From: Lentisalinibacter sediminis
GTDB lineage: Bacteria > Pseudomonadota > Gammaproteobacteria > Steroidobacterales > Woeseiaceae
DNA: 64,000 nucleotides
Direction of reading: 5' to 3'
Assembly: GCF_040706615.1 (NCBI RefSeq)
Contig: NZ_JAPDRF010000004.1
Span: 124,001-188,000, forward strand
Shown here piece by piece: positions 41,214 through 52,900 of the stretch. Position 1 is the first letter of the stretch. Each line of letters begins with the position of its first letter. The position numbers and the translations under genes were made by a program. The notes below the pieces were generated by a model. It did no database searches. It had not been told where the DNA came from and was given only the letters and a program-made list of their open reading frames with translations.

Positions 41214-41687
41214 TCAGTCGAGTCGCCGCAGCAGATTGATCATCTCGATGGCCGACAGCGCGGCCTCCGCGCCCTTGTTGCCCGCCTTGGTGCCCGCCCG
41301 CTCGACCGCCTGCTCGATGGTGTCCACCGTGAGCACGCCGAAGGCCACCGGCACGCCGTGGCGTTCGCCCGCGGCCGCGATGCCCTTGACGCACTGTCCG
41401 GCGACGTAATCGAAATGCGGCGTGGCGCCGCGGATCACCGCGCCGAGCGCGATGACCGCTTCGAAGCGCCGGCTGGCCGCCGCCTTGTCGACGGCCAGCG
41501 GGATCTCCCAGGCGCCGGGCACCCGGATCAGCTGCAGATCCGCCTCGGCCGCGCCGTGGCGCAGCAGGGTATCGACGGCGCCGGCCACCAGCCGGTCGAC
41601 GATGAAGTCATTGAAGCGCGCGGCCACGATGGCGATGCGGGCATCGCGCAGGAGCAGGTCGCCTTCCACGGTCTTGATAGTGTCCAT
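41214..41687 (-). CDS. ribH: 6,7-dimethyl-8-ribityllumazine synthase
   Basis: The enzyme condenses the pyrimidine and dihydroxybutanone phosphate in riboflavin synthesis. Motifs: IVAARFNDFIVDRLVAGAVD, RVPGAWEIPLAV, ALGAVIRGATPHFDYVAGQ and PVAFGVLTVDTIEQAVERAGTKAGNKG. I chose ATG at 41687 (MDTIKTVEG, 157 residues), which aligns with E. coli RibH. A GTG at 41720 overlapping the ribBA stop is the alternative. Confidence 0.95.
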   Translation of the reverse strand: MDTIKTVEGDLLLRDARIAIVAARFNDFIVDRLVAGAVDTLLRHGAAEADLQLIRVPGAWEIPLAVDKAAASRRFEAVIALGAVIRGATPHFDYVAGQCVKGIAAAGERHGVPVAFGVLTVDTIEQAVERAGTKAGNKGAEAALSAIEMINLLRRLD

Positions 41688-41716
41688 CGATTTCCCGTCC
41701 GTCACCCGGTGGCCGG

Positions 41717-42868
41717 TCACTGGCCCTGAACGTAGTCGACCACCTCGAGGCCGAAGCCCGAGATGGCATGCATCTGTTTCGGCGCGGAGAGCACCCGCAT
41801 GCGGTGCACGCCGAGATCGCGCAGGATCTGGGCGCCCACACCATAGGTGCGCAGCACGGCCGCGCCGTCCCGGCGCCGCTCCAGCTCCTCCACCGGGCGC
41901 TCCATGGCGGCCACGGCCTCCATGAACTCCCGCGGCCCCTCCTGGTCGCGCAGGATGACGATGACGCCACTCTCCTCCGCCGCCACCCGGTGCATGGCGT
42001 CGCGCAGGGGCCAGCCGAAGGCCGGGTCGCGCACGCCCACCACGTCGCCGAGCGTATCCTGGATGTGCACGCGCACCAGCGGCGTCGAGTCCGGCCGGAT
42101 CGTGCCGTGCACCAGGGCCACGTGCACAGTGCGGTTCACGTGGTCCTCGAAGCAGAACAGGCGGAACTCGCCCTCGCCGGTCTGCACCGAATGCTCGCTG
42201 ATGCGCTCCACCGAGACCTCCTTCTCCAGCCGGTAGCGGATCAGATCCGCGATCGTGCCGATCTTCAGCCCGTGCCGGTTGGCGAAGGCCTCCAGGTCCG
42301 GCCGCCGGGCCATGCTGCCGTCCTCGTTCAGGATCTCGACGATCACCGCCGCGGGCTCCATGCCGGCCAGGCGGGCCAGGTCGCAGCCGGCCTCGGTGTG
42401 CCCCGCGCGGGTCAGCACGCCGCCGGGCTGCGCCATGACCGGGAAGATGTGGCCGGGCTGGGAGAGGTCCTCGGGTTTCGCGTCCGGTGCGACCGCGGCC
42501 TGGATGGTGCGGGCCCGGTCGTGGGCCGAGATGCCGGTGGTAATGCCCTCGGCCGCCTCGATGGAGATGGTGAAATTGGTGGCGTGCATCGCGTTGGTGT
42601 GGCCCACCATCAGCGGCAGGCGCAGCTGCTCGCAGCGCTCACGGGTCAGGGTCAGGCAGATCAGGCCGCGCCCGTAGCGGGCCATGTAGTTGATGTCCTC
42701 GGGCCGCACGCAGTTCGCGGCCATGATGAGGTCGCCCTCGTTCTCGCGGTCCTCGTCGTCGACCATGATCACCATGCGCCCGGCACGGATGTCGGCGACG
42801 ATCTCGTCGATGGGCGAGAAACGGATCTTCTCGCCCGTGTCCTTCTTTGCGGTCTCAGGCATAACCAT
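41717..42868 (-). CDS. ribBA: 3,4-dihydroxy-2-butanone 4-phosphate synthase with degenerate GTP cyclohydrolase II domain
   Basis: The protein has 383 residues. The N-terminal RibB domain (about 15-215) is intact: VDDEDRENEGDLIMAA, HATNFTISIEA and RAGHTEAGCDLARLAG. The C-terminal RibA-like domain (about 220-383) lacks the zinc-binding cysteines and catalytic loop: the region normally reading like LRCDCGPQL is instead DPAFGWPLRDAMHR. So it should supply only the RibB step; an active RibA is expected elsewhere in the genome. The start overlaps the ribE stop. Confidence 0.93.
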   Translation of the reverse strand: MVMPETAKKDTGEKIRFSPIDEIVADIRAGRMVIMVDDEDRENEGDLIMAANCVRPEDINYMARYGRGLICLTLTRERCEQLRLPLMVGHTNAMHATNFTISIEAAEGITTGISAHDRARTIQAAVAPDAKPEDLSQPGHIFPVMAQPGGVLTRAGHTEAGCDLARLAGMEPAAVIVEILNEDGSMARRPDLEAFANRHGLKIGTIADLIRYRLEKEVSVERISEHSVQTGEGEFRLFCFEDHVNRTVHVALVHGTIRPDSTPLVRVHIQDTLGDVVGVRDPAFGWPLRDAMHRVAAEESGVIVILRDQEGPREFMEAVAAMERPVEELERRRDGAAVLRTYGVGAQILRDLGVHRMRVLSAPKQMHAISGFGLEVVDYVQGQ

Positions 42869-43496
42869 TGGCCTTCAGTAAGTCCAGATCCACGCCGCCT
42901 CCTTCCGCGCTCAACAGCCGTTCGGCGTAGCGCGCCATGAGGTCCACCTCGACGTTCACGGCGGCGCCGGGGCCGAGCTCGCCCAGGGTCGTGACGGCCG
43001 CCGTGTGGGGGATGATGTTCACCTCGAAACGCTCCGGCCCGACCTCGTTGACCGTCAGGCTGACGCCGTCGACGGCCACCGAGCCCTTGCGGGCCACGTA
43101 GCGCGCGTACTCCCGCGGCAGCGAGAACGTCAGTCTAACCGAGCGCGCGTCCTCGCTGCGACTCTCCAGCCGGCCGAGGCAGTCCACGTGGCCGGTGACC
43201 AGGTGGCCGCCGAGCCGCTCGCCAAGCGCCAGCGAGGGCTCCAGGTTGACCCGGCTGCCCACGCCCTTGTCGCCGAGGCTGGTGACGTCCAGCGTCTCCC
43301 GCGACACGTCCGCCTCGAAACCGCCGGCATGCAGGTTCAGCGCCGTAAGGCAGACGCCGGAGACGGCGATGCTCTCGCCGGTGCCGTAGACGCTGCAATC
43401 CAGGTCGGGGCCGCTGGCGATGGCGAGACGGACGTCGCCGCCGCGCTGGTCGATGCGCTCGATGCGGCCGACGGCGCGCACGATACCGGTGAACAT
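42855..43496 (-). CDS. ribE: Riboflavin synthase alpha subunit
   Basis: The 213-residue enzyme converts two lumazines to riboflavin. Two tandem lumazine-binding repeats are seen: MFTGIVRAVGRIERI, then SIAVSGVCLTAL, and GHLVTGHVDCLGRL, then GSVAVDGVSLTVNEV. It lies between ribD and ribBA. Confidence 0.95.
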   Translation of the reverse strand: MFTGIVRAVGRIERIDQRGGDVRLAIASGPDLDCSVYGTGESIAVSGVCLTALNLHAGGFEADVSRETLDVTSLGDKGVGSRVNLEPSLALGERLGGHLVTGHVDCLGRLESRSEDARSVRLTFSLPREYARYVARKGSVAVDGVSLTVNEVGPERFEVNIIPHTAAVTTLGELGPGAAVNVEVDLMARYAERLLSAEGGGVDLDLLKANGYA

Positions 43497-43497
43497 G

Positions 43498-44637
43498 TCA
43501 GGTCTCCGTGTCGGTTTCTGCGCGGCCCCGGCGGCGCTCGACGGGCCGGGCCGTGATGCGCAGGTCCGGCCCGAATCGCCGGACGTCGATGACGTCGACC
43601 TCGCCGCGCTCGGCCAGCCGGGTCCACCCCGGCGTGACGAAGGGGCGGCGGGTCTCGCTACCCATGATATGGGGCGCGAGGTAAATCACAAGCTCGTCGA
43701 CCAGTCCGGCTGCGAGGAAGGCGCCGCACAGTTCCGGGCCCGCCTCCAGCAGGACGTCGTTCACCTCCCGCTCGGCCAGCAGGGCCAGCACCGCGCCCGG
43801 GTCCAGTCCGGCGGGGCCGGCGGGCACGGCGACGCACTCGGCACCGCCGGGCAGCGCGTCCGGCCGGGTCGCCGCAGGGCCGTGGATCAGCAGTGCGCCC
43901 GGACCGGCCAGGAGTTTCGCCGCCGCCGGCGTACGCAGGCGGCTGTCGAGTACCACACGCAAGGGCTGCCGGGGCTCGGCACCGAATTCCTCGTCCCGCA
44001 CCGTGAGGCGGGGATCGTCCGCCAGCACGGTGCCGATACCGGTAACGATGGCCCCGCTGGCCGCCCGCAGCCGCTGCACGTCCCGCCGCGCCGCCTCGCC
44101 GGTGATCCAGCGACTCTCGCCGCTCGCCATGGCCGTGGCCCCGTCCAGGCTGGAGGCCGTCTTCAGCGTCACCCGCGGCCGGCCGTGGCGCATGCGCTTG
44201 ACGAAGCCGGCGTTCAGGCGCTGCGACTGCGCGGCCAGCAACCCGCCGGCCACCTCGATGCCGGCCGCCCGCAGCCGCGCCGCCCCCTCGCCGGCCACGC
44301 GGGGATTGGGGTCGTCGGCGCCATAGACCACGCGCGCCACGCCGGCCTCGCTCAGCGCCTCCGTGCACGGACCGGTGCGCCCGTGGTGACAGCAGGGCTC
44401 CAGACTGACGTAGGCGGTGGCACCCCGCGCGGCGGCACCGGCCGCCGCCAGCGCCACGATCTCGGCGTGGGGTCCGCCGGCGCGCTCGTGCCAGCCCTCG
44501 CCCACGACCTCACCGCCGCGCACGAGCACGCAGCCCACCCGCGGGTTCGGCGCCGTCGTGTAGCGGCCGCGCTCGGCCAGACGCAGCGCGCGCGCCATGC
44601 AGATCCGGTCGTGCACGTCGACCTCAGTCGCCGTCAT
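43498..44637 (-). CDS. ribD: Bifunctional riboflavin-specific deaminase/reductase
   Basis: The protein has 379 residues. The N-terminal deaminase domain has zinc ligands HAE (57-59) and PCCHHGRTGPC (Cys82/83 region and Cys91). The C-terminal reductase domain has TLKTASSLDGATA, SGESRWITGEAAR and IGTVLADDPRLTVR. ATG at 44637 follows GGAAGG and overlaps the nrdR end by 14 bases; a longer start exists but would extend into nrdR's Gly-rich tail. Confidence 0.94.
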   Translation of the reverse strand: MTATEVDVHDRICMARALRLAERGRYTTAPNPRVGCVLVRGGEVVGEGWHERAGGPHAEIVALAAAGAAARGATAYVSLEPCCHHGRTGPCTEALSEAGVARVVYGADDPNPRVAGEGAARLRAAGIEVAGGLLAAQSQRLNAGFVKRMRHGRPRVTLKTASSLDGATAMASGESRWITGEAARRDVQRLRAASGAIVTGIGTVLADDPRLTVRDEEFGAEPRQPLRVVLDSRLRTPAAAKLLAGPGALLIHGPAATRPDALPGGAECVAVPAGPAGLDPGAVLALLAEREVNDVLLEAGPELCGAFLAAGLVDELVIYLAPHIMGSETRRPFVTPGWTRLAERGEVDVIDVRRFGPDLRITARPVERRRGRAETDTET

Positions 44638-45202
44638 TGTCCTTCCCGCCGGCATTATTGCCGTCACCACGGCCGTCACCAGGGCCGGCCTTGCCGCCCG
44701 CCCTGCCCTCGAGAGCCGGCAGCAGCGACATCTGTTCCCGGCTGGCGCCGGACAGCGCCTGCAGCTTGCGGATCTCTTTCTGGAACTCGGTCACGTCCTG
44801 GAAGCTGCGGTAGACGGAGGCGAAGCGCACGTAGGCCACCTCGTCCAGTTCACGCAACTCCTCCATCACCATCTCGCCGAGCAGGGTCGAGGAGATCTCG
44901 CGCTCGCCGAGGGTGCGCAGCCGGTGGATGAGATGGCCGATGGCCTGCTCGAGCGCCTCCGCGCTGACCGGCCGCTTCTCCAGCGCCCGCACCAGGCTGC
45001 CACGGAGCTTCTCCTCGTCGAAGGGCTGGCGTCGTTCGTCGCGCTTGATGATGCGCGGCATGACCAGCTCGGCGGTCTCGAAGGTGGTGAAGCGTTCGCG
45101 GCAGTCCTCGCACTGGCGCCGGCGGCGGATCTGCCGGCCTTCCGCGGCGAGCCGGGAGTCGATGACCTTGGTCTCGGCGTGTCCGCAGAACGGGCAGTGC
45201 AC
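44624..45202 (-). CDS. nrdR: Transcriptional repressor NrdR with extended C-terminal tail
   Basis: The ATP/dATP-sensing repressor of ribonucleotide reductase genes has a zinc ribbon Cys3, Cys6, Cys31, Cys34 (CPFC, CEDC) and an ATP-cone (about 49-139: RIIKRDERRQPFDEEKLRGS). Typical NrdR proteins are about 150 residues; this one has 192, the extra about 40 being rich in Gly, Asp and Asn (GGKAGPGDGRGDGNNAGG). It is first in the ribD-ribE-ribBA-ribH-nusB operon. Confidence 0.94.
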   Translation of the reverse strand: MHCPFCGHAETKVIDSRLAAEGRQIRRRRQCEDCRERFTTFETAELVMPRIIKRDERRQPFDEEKLRGSLVRALEKRPVSAEALEQAIGHLIHRLRTLGEREISSTLLGEMVMEELRELDEVAYVRFASVYRSFQDVTEFQKEIRKLQALSGASREQMSLLPALEGRAGGKAGPGDGRGDGNNAGGKDNDGD

Positions 45203-45256
45203 GGCGGCGCCCTCAGAACATCGGCCGATACGTGGGCCAGCACGTCGGCCGGCGCA

Positions 45257-46507
45257 TCAGCCGTAGACCGGGAATCGTGCGCAGAGCTCGAGCACCTGCC
45301 GGCGTACCGCATCGATACGGCTCTGGTCCGTGATGTCCTCGAGCACGTCGGCGATCCAGTTGGCCAGCTGCCGGCACTCGGCGTCGCCGAAACCGCGGGT
45401 GGTGACCGCCGGCGTGCCCATGCGCAGGCCGCTGGTGACGAAGGGCGAGCGCGGCTCGTTCGGCACCGTGTTCTTGTTCACGGTGATGTTCGCGGCGCCG
45501 AGGGCGGCGTCGGCGTCCTTGCCCGTGATGTCCTTGGCGATGAGGTCGAGCAGGAACAGGTGATTGTCGGTGCCGCCCGAGACGATCTTGTGGCCGCGGC
45601 CGATCAGCTCGTCGGTCATCGCGCGGGCGTTGTCGATCACCTGCTGCTGGTAATCGCGGAACTCCGGCGCCATGGCCTCCAGGAACGCCACCGCCTTCGC
45701 CGCGATGACGTGCATCAGCGGCCCGCCCTGGGTGCCCGGGAAGACCAGCGAATTGAACTTCTTCGTAATCTCGTCGTTCTCGCGGGCGAGGATCAGCCCG
45801 CCGCGGGGCCCGCGCAGGGTCTTGTGGGTGGTGGTGGTGACCACGTCGGCCACCGGCACCGGGTTCGGATACACGCCGCCGGCAACCAGACCGGCCACGT
45901 GGGCCATGTCCACCAGCAGCCAGGCGCCGACGCCGTCGGCGATGTCGCGGAACTTCTGCCAGTCCATCACCCGCGAATAGGCGGAGAAACCGGCGATGAT
46001 CATCTTCGGCCTGTGCGTCTCGGCCAGCTCCGCCACCTGGTCGTAATCGATGTAGCCGTCCTCGTCCACGCCGTACTGATGGGCGTCGAACAGCTTGCCG
46101 GAGAAGTTTGGCGCCGCGCCATGGGTGAGGTGGCCGCCGTCCTGCAGGCTCATGCCCAGGAGGCCGTCACCGGGCTTCAGCAGCGCCAGGTAGACCGCGG
46201 CGTTTGCCTGGGAGCCCGAATGCGGCTGCACGTTCGCGTAGTCAGCGCCGAACAGCTCCTTCGCCCGCTCGATGGCCAGCTGCTCGGCGATGTCCACGTA
46301 TTCGCAGCCGCCGTAATAACGCTTGCCCGGATAACCCTCGGCGTACTTGTTGGTGAGCACAGAGCCCTGGGCCTCCAGCACCCGGGGACTGGCGTAGTTC
46401 TCCGAGGCGATGAGCTCGATGTGCTCCTCCTGGCGCCTCGACTCCTCGGCCATGGCGCTGGCGAGTTCCTCGTCGAAGCTGGCGATGCTCATCGTCTGTG
46501 GGTACAT
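45257..46507 (-). CDS. glyA: Serine hydroxymethyltransferase
   Basis: The 416-residue PLP enzyme converts serine and tetrahydrofolate to glycine and methylene-tetrahydrofolate. The PLP lysine is in VVTTTTHKTLRGPRGG. Other motifs: ELIASENYASPRVLEAQGS, YPGKRYYGGCEYVD and QPHSGSQANAAVY. ATG at 46507 follows GGAGG. It supplies folate one-carbon units used by FolD. Confidence 0.97.
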   Translation of the reverse strand: MYPQTMSIASFDEELASAMAEESRRQEEHIELIASENYASPRVLEAQGSVLTNKYAEGYPGKRYYGGCEYVDIAEQLAIERAKELFGADYANVQPHSGSQANAAVYLALLKPGDGLLGMSLQDGGHLTHGAAPNFSGKLFDAHQYGVDEDGYIDYDQVAELAETHRPKMIIAGFSAYSRVMDWQKFRDIADGVGAWLLVDMAHVAGLVAGGVYPNPVPVADVVTTTTHKTLRGPRGGLILARENDEITKKFNSLVFPGTQGGPLMHVIAAKAVAFLEAMAPEFRDYQQQVIDNARAMTDELIGRGHKIVSGGTDNHLFLLDLIAKDITGKDADAALGAANITVNKNTVPNEPRSPFVTSGLRMGTPAVTTRGFGDAECRQLANWIADVLEDITDQSRIDAVRRQVLELCARFPVYG

Positions 46508-46567
46508 CCGGTCCTCCGGTCTGTGGGCGGGAAAATCCGGTAATTGTATGCCCCGGGCGGGCGAGCG

Positions 46568-47518
46568 TCACTGGGCGTCGAGCAGGCTTCTAACCACCGC
46601 CCGCCAGGCGCGGGCGAGATTCGGGCGGTTGTAGCCGCCGCCGCCGGTGGCCAGCAGCCTGCCCTCGCAGTGCTCCGCGGCGATCTGCCACAGCCGGGAG
46701 GCGGCGAGCGAATAGGACGCCTCCGTGTAGGCCAGATGGGTGATGGGGTCGCCGGCCATCGCATCCGCCCCGCATTGCAGGATGATGAACTCCGGCCGGT
46801 TCTCGGCCAGATAGGTCTCCACCTGACTCCAGGCCGCGCGGAACACACTGTCGTCCGCGCTCGGCGGCATGGGGATATTGAGCTTGGTGCCCTCGGCGGC
46901 GCCCTTGCCGGTCTCCCAGCGATGGCCGGTACCCGGGTAGAGGAAGCGCCCGTCCTCGTGGATGTCGGCGAACAGCAGGTCCGGGTCGTCCTCGAAGCCG
47001 TAGAACACGCCGTCGCCGTGATGGGCGTCGATATCCACATAGGCGATGCGCTTCAGCCCGTGTTGCCGGCGCAGATACTCCACGGCGATGCCGCAGTCGT
47101 TGAAAACGCAGAAACCGCCGGCGCTGTCGCGGCGCGCGTGGTGCAGGCCGGCGATGGGCACGAAACCGGTGCGGCACTCGCCGGCCATGATGGCATCCAC
47201 CGCGTGACGGACGGTGCCGACGACCGTGGTGGCCGCCTCGTAGACGCCGGGGAAGGCCGGGGTATCGCCGGCATCCAGCCAGCCGTCGCCGGTGGCCGAG
47301 GCCCTGGCGACGTGATCGATGTAGGCGTCGGTATGGAACAGGGCCAGCAGGTCCCGGTCGCCGTCGCAGGGATCGGCGTAACTCACCTCGATGTCCATGC
47401 CGGCTTCCATGAGGCCGTCGTGGAAGACGTCATGGCGATCCGGGCCGAAGGGATGGTCCTCGCCGAAGCCGTAGCGGGCCAGGGCCCCGCCCTTGTAGAC
47501 GCGCACGCGTTCCGTCAT
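46568..47518 (-). CDS. Histone deacetylase superfamily protein
   Basis: The 316-residue zinc hydrolase of the arginase/deacetylase fold has YVDIDAHHGDGV (zinc Asp and His), LHHARRDSAGGFCVFND, ILQCGADAMAGDP and the catalytic-loop GGGGYN. Bacterial members deacetylate acetylated proteins or small molecules (AcuC, acetylpolyamine hydrolases). AcuC regulates acetyl-CoA synthetase by deacetylation, and acs lies about 8 kb away; this link is inference. Confidence 0.88.
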   Translation of the reverse strand: MTERVRVYKGGALARYGFGEDHPFGPDRHDVFHDGLMEAGMDIEVSYADPCDGDRDLLALFHTDAYIDHVARASATGDGWLDAGDTPAFPGVYEAATTVVGTVRHAVDAIMAGECRTGFVPIAGLHHARRDSAGGFCVFNDCGIAVEYLRRQHGLKRIAYVDIDAHHGDGVFYGFEDDPDLLFADIHEDGRFLYPGTGHRWETGKGAAEGTKLNIPMPPSADDSVFRAAWSQVETYLAENRPEFIILQCGADAMAGDPITHLAYTEASYSLAASRLWQIAAEHCEGRLLATGGGGYNRPNLARAWRAVVRSLLDAQ

Positions 47519-47599
47519 GACGCCGCAGACCTCCCCCCGCGCTGGCCAGCACCTGTGCCATCACCGATAATGGGCGCCGGGCTCAAAAGATACCGGGAC

Positions 47600-49273
<1,674 letters not shown>

Positions 49274-49283
49274 GGGGGACGGC

Positions 49284-49976
49284 ATGAGTTTCTACCTGGA
49301 CCGGGAACAGGGGCTGCATACCGGGGACGCGGGCCACTTCGCGCTGGAGTGCCCGTACTGCGACGTCTACGCGCATATGACGCCCCAGGCGGTGCCCGAC
49401 GTGGACCCGCTGTTGCGCACCCGCCCCACCCGGGTGGGACTCGTGTTCCAGTGCGATTCCTGTGCCGCGCCGGTATTCCTGCGCTTCTCGGTGCGCGAGT
49501 ATGCCGGCCAGCGGGTGGAGCTCTACAGCAATTTCGCCGAACTGGAACGGCCGAAGGAGAAGTTCCCCTTCAACTACCTGCCCGAGGACACCCAGGGCCT
49601 GTTCCGCGAGGCGCTCGGCTGCTATTCCGACGGCCACCTCAACGCCTTCGCCTCGATGTGCCGGCGCACCGCGGAGAGCGCTTTCGCCGCCGCCGGCGAC
49701 GGCGGCAAACTCGCCGCTTTCGACATCGTCATGTCGGCGAAGAAGCTGGCGGGCCTGGACGACGAGATCTTCCAGCCGGCCCGGCGGACGCTGTTCGACG
49801 GCTCACCGGAGAACGCGCCCCTGCCGGAGCTCGGCCGCGCCGAGGCGGGCGTACTGCTGGAGCTGGCCAAGGACATGCTCTATCAGCTGTTCGTGCGCCG
49901 CTCGAAACTCACACGGGCGCTGAAGGTGCGCCAGTTGTTCGTCCGCGAGACGCCGGACGAACGGGAGATCGGCTGA
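49284..49976 (+). CDS. Hypothetical protein with zinc-ribbon-like N-terminus (DUF4145-like)
   Basis: The 230-residue soluble protein has two CxxC pairs, Cys23/Cys26 (ECPYCDVYA) and Cys57/Cys60 (QCDSCAAPV). A helical region with DGHLNAFASMCRRTAESAF follows. The pairs and the helix that carries a conserved Arg-x-x-x-E (RRTAESAF) resemble the DUF4145 family of unknown function. It lies 10 bp after ettA, so it is probably co-transcribed. I do not recognise a precise role. Confidence 0.7.
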   Translation: MSFYLDREQGLHTGDAGHFALECPYCDVYAHMTPQAVPDVDPLLRTRPTRVGLVFQCDSCAAPVFLRFSVREYAGQRVELYSNFAELERPKEKFPFNYLPEDTQGLFREALGCYSDGHLNAFASMCRRTAESAFAAAGDGGKLAAFDIVMSAKKLAGLDDEIFQPARRTLFDGSPENAPLPELGRAEAGVLLELAKDMLYQLFVRRSKLTRALKVRQLFVRETPDEREIG

Positions 49977-49989
49977 GCGAAGCTGACGG

Positions 49990-52900
49990 TCAGCCGACGG
50001 CCACACGGGCGTTGCGAAACATCCTGAGCCAGCCGCCGTCCTCGCCCCAGTCCGCGGGATGCCAGGAATTCTGGACGCTCCGGGCCACCCGCTCCGGATG
50101 GGGCATGACGATGGTGGCGCGACCGTCCGCGGTGGTGAGCGCGCAGATGCCCCCGGGCGAGCCGTTGGGATTCGCCGGATAGACCTCGGTGGGCTCGCCC
50201 CGGTTGTCCACGTAGCGCACGGCCACCAGGCCCGCCGCTTCGCAGGCGCGGCGATCACCCTCGCTGTCGAATGCCGCCCTGCCCTCCCCGTGGGAGGTGG
50301 CGATGGGCAGCCGCGAACCCGCCATACCGGCCAGGAACAGCGACGGCGAGGCCTCCACCTGCACCAGCGACAGCCGGGCCTCGAACTGCTCCGAGCGGTT
50401 GGCGAGAAACCGCGGCCAGTGTCCGGCACCAGGAATTAAACTTTTTAAAGTTGCGAGCATCTGGCAGCCGTTGCAGACACCCAGCGTGAAGGTATCGCCG
50501 CGCTCGAAGAAGGCAGCGAAGCGCTCGCGCATGGCCTCGTCGTAGAGGATGGATTTGGCCCAGCCGCCGCCCGCGCCGAGCACGTCGCCGTAGGAGAAGC
50601 CGCCGCAGGCGACGAGACCGGCGTAGTCGGCCAGGCTGTCCCGGCCGGCCGCGAGGTCGCTCATGTGCACATCCACGGCCTCGAAGCCGGCCGCGACGAA
50701 CGCCGCCGCCATCTCGTGCTGGCTGTTCACGCCCTGCTCGCGCAGCACGGCCACCTTCGGCCGGGCACCCGCCGCGACGAACGGTGCGGCCACGTCCTCG
50801 GCCGGGTCGTAGGAGAGCGCCGCGTTCAGTCCCGGGTCGTCGTCGTCCGCAATCTGCCCGTGCTGCTCGGCGGCGGTCTCCGGATTGTCCCGGAGCGCCT
50901 GCATCCGGTAACTGGTCTCCGCCCACGCCTGCTGCAGCGGTCCGCGCTCGAAGGTGACCGGCTCGTCCCCGGCGTGGATCACCAGGCACTGATCGTCCCG
51001 CAGCCGGCCCACCCGGCGCACGCAGCCGGCGAGTCCCGCCTCCGCCAGCACCGCTTCCACGGCCTCGAGCTCGCTCTCGCGCACCTGCACCAGGGCGCCG
51101 GGTTCCTCGGCGAACAGCGCGCCCAGGGTACCGTTCTCGCCGTCCGGGGGCGTGAGGTCGATGCCGATCCGCCCGGCGAACAGCATCTCCGCGGCACAGG
51201 CGAACAGCCCGCCGTCGGAGCGGTCGTGATAGGCCAGCAGGCGGCCCTCCCGATTCAGCCGCTGCACGGCGGCGAAGAAGCCGCGCAGCCGCGCCGGCTC
51301 GTCCAGGTCCGGCGGCTCGCCGCCCTCCAGGTTATAGACCTGGGCCAGACAGGAGCCGCCCAGCCGGTCGGCGCCCGCGGAGAGATCGATCAGCAGCAGG
51401 TGCGAGGGCTCGTCAGCCTGCCTGAGTTGCGGTGTCAGCGTGAGCCGCACGTCCTCCACCGGCGCGAAGGCGGAGACGATCAGGGACACCGGCGCCACCA
51501 CCTGCCGGTCGCGGCCGCCTTCCTGCCAGGCGGTACGCATCGACAGGGAGTCCTTGCCCACCGGGATGGCGATACCGAGCGCCGGACAGAGCTCCAGGCC
51601 GACGGCACGCACGGTGTCGTAGAGCTTCGCATCCTCGCCCGGGTGGCCAGCCGCCGCCATCCAGTTCGCCGACAGGCGGATACGGCCGATACCGCCGGCG
51701 TCATCCGCATTGCCCGCGGTATCCGTCTCGCCCGTGTTGCCAATGGCCGCCGCCGCGATGTTGGTCACCGCCTCCGCCACCGCCATGCGGCCCGACGCCG
51801 GACCGTCCAGCAGCGCCAGCGGCGTGCGCTCGCCCATGGCCATTGCCTCGCCGGTGTAGCCCCGGAAGCCGGTGCAGGTGACGGCCACGTCGCTCACCGG
51901 CACCTGCCAGGGGCCCACCAGCTGGTCGCGGGCGGTGAGGCCGCCCACCGTGCGGTCGCCGATGTGGATCAGGAACGACTTGTCCGCGACCGTCGGATGC
52001 GCGAGCACCCGGGCGCAGGCCTCGGCCAGGTCGATGTCGCCGGTCTCCAGCGCCGCCGCGGGCGGCACGAGCCGCTCCGCCTGCCGGGTGAGCCGGGGCG
52101 TGCGTCCGAGCAGCATCTCCATGGGCAGGTCCACCGCCGGCTCGCCCAGCCAGCGGTCGGTGACGGTCAGACGGCCGTCATCGGTGATCTCGCCGAGTAC
52201 CGCATACGGGCAGCGCTCCCGGCGGCAGAGCTCGCCGAACTCGCCGAGGCGCTCCTCGGCGATCACCAGCACGTAGCGCTCCTGCGCCTCGTTGCACCAG
52301 ACGGCCATCGGACTCATGCCGGGCTCGTCGTTCGGGACCTCGCGCAGCTCGAAGCGCCCGCCGCGCTGACTGTGATCCACCGCCTCCGGCACGGCATTGG
52401 AGAGCCCGCCCGCGCCGACGTCGTGGATCAGCACGATGGGGTTGTCCTCGCCGCGGGCCCAGCAGCCGTCGATCACCTCCTGGGCCCGGCGCTGCATCTC
52501 CGGGTTGCCCCGCTGCACCGAGGCGAAGTCCAGCTCCTCGCTGCTGGCGCCGCTGGCCAGGCTCGAAGCCGCACCGCCGCCGAGGCCGATGAGCATGGCC
52601 GGGCCGCCCAGCACCACCAGCCGGGTACCGGCCGGCACCTCGCCCTTCACGGCGTGGCCCTCGCGCACGTTGCCGAGGCCGCCCGCGATCATGATGGGCT
52701 TGTGGTAGCCGCGGCTCTCGCCGTCCGGCAGCCAGTCCGGCTGCGCCTCCCAGGCCCGGAAATAGCCGGCCAGGTTGGGACGGCCGAACTCGTTGTTGAA
52801 CGAGGCCGCACCGATCGGTCCTTCCAGCATGATGTCCAGCGCCGGCGCAATGCGGTCGGGCCGGCCGCTGTGCCGCTCCCAGGGCCGCGGCGCATCCGGG

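Noticed and set aside
42869..45202. FMN riboswitch before the riboflavin genes
   Set aside because: The rib genes overlap or abut one another and no conserved RFN sequence is seen upstream of nrdR or ribBA.
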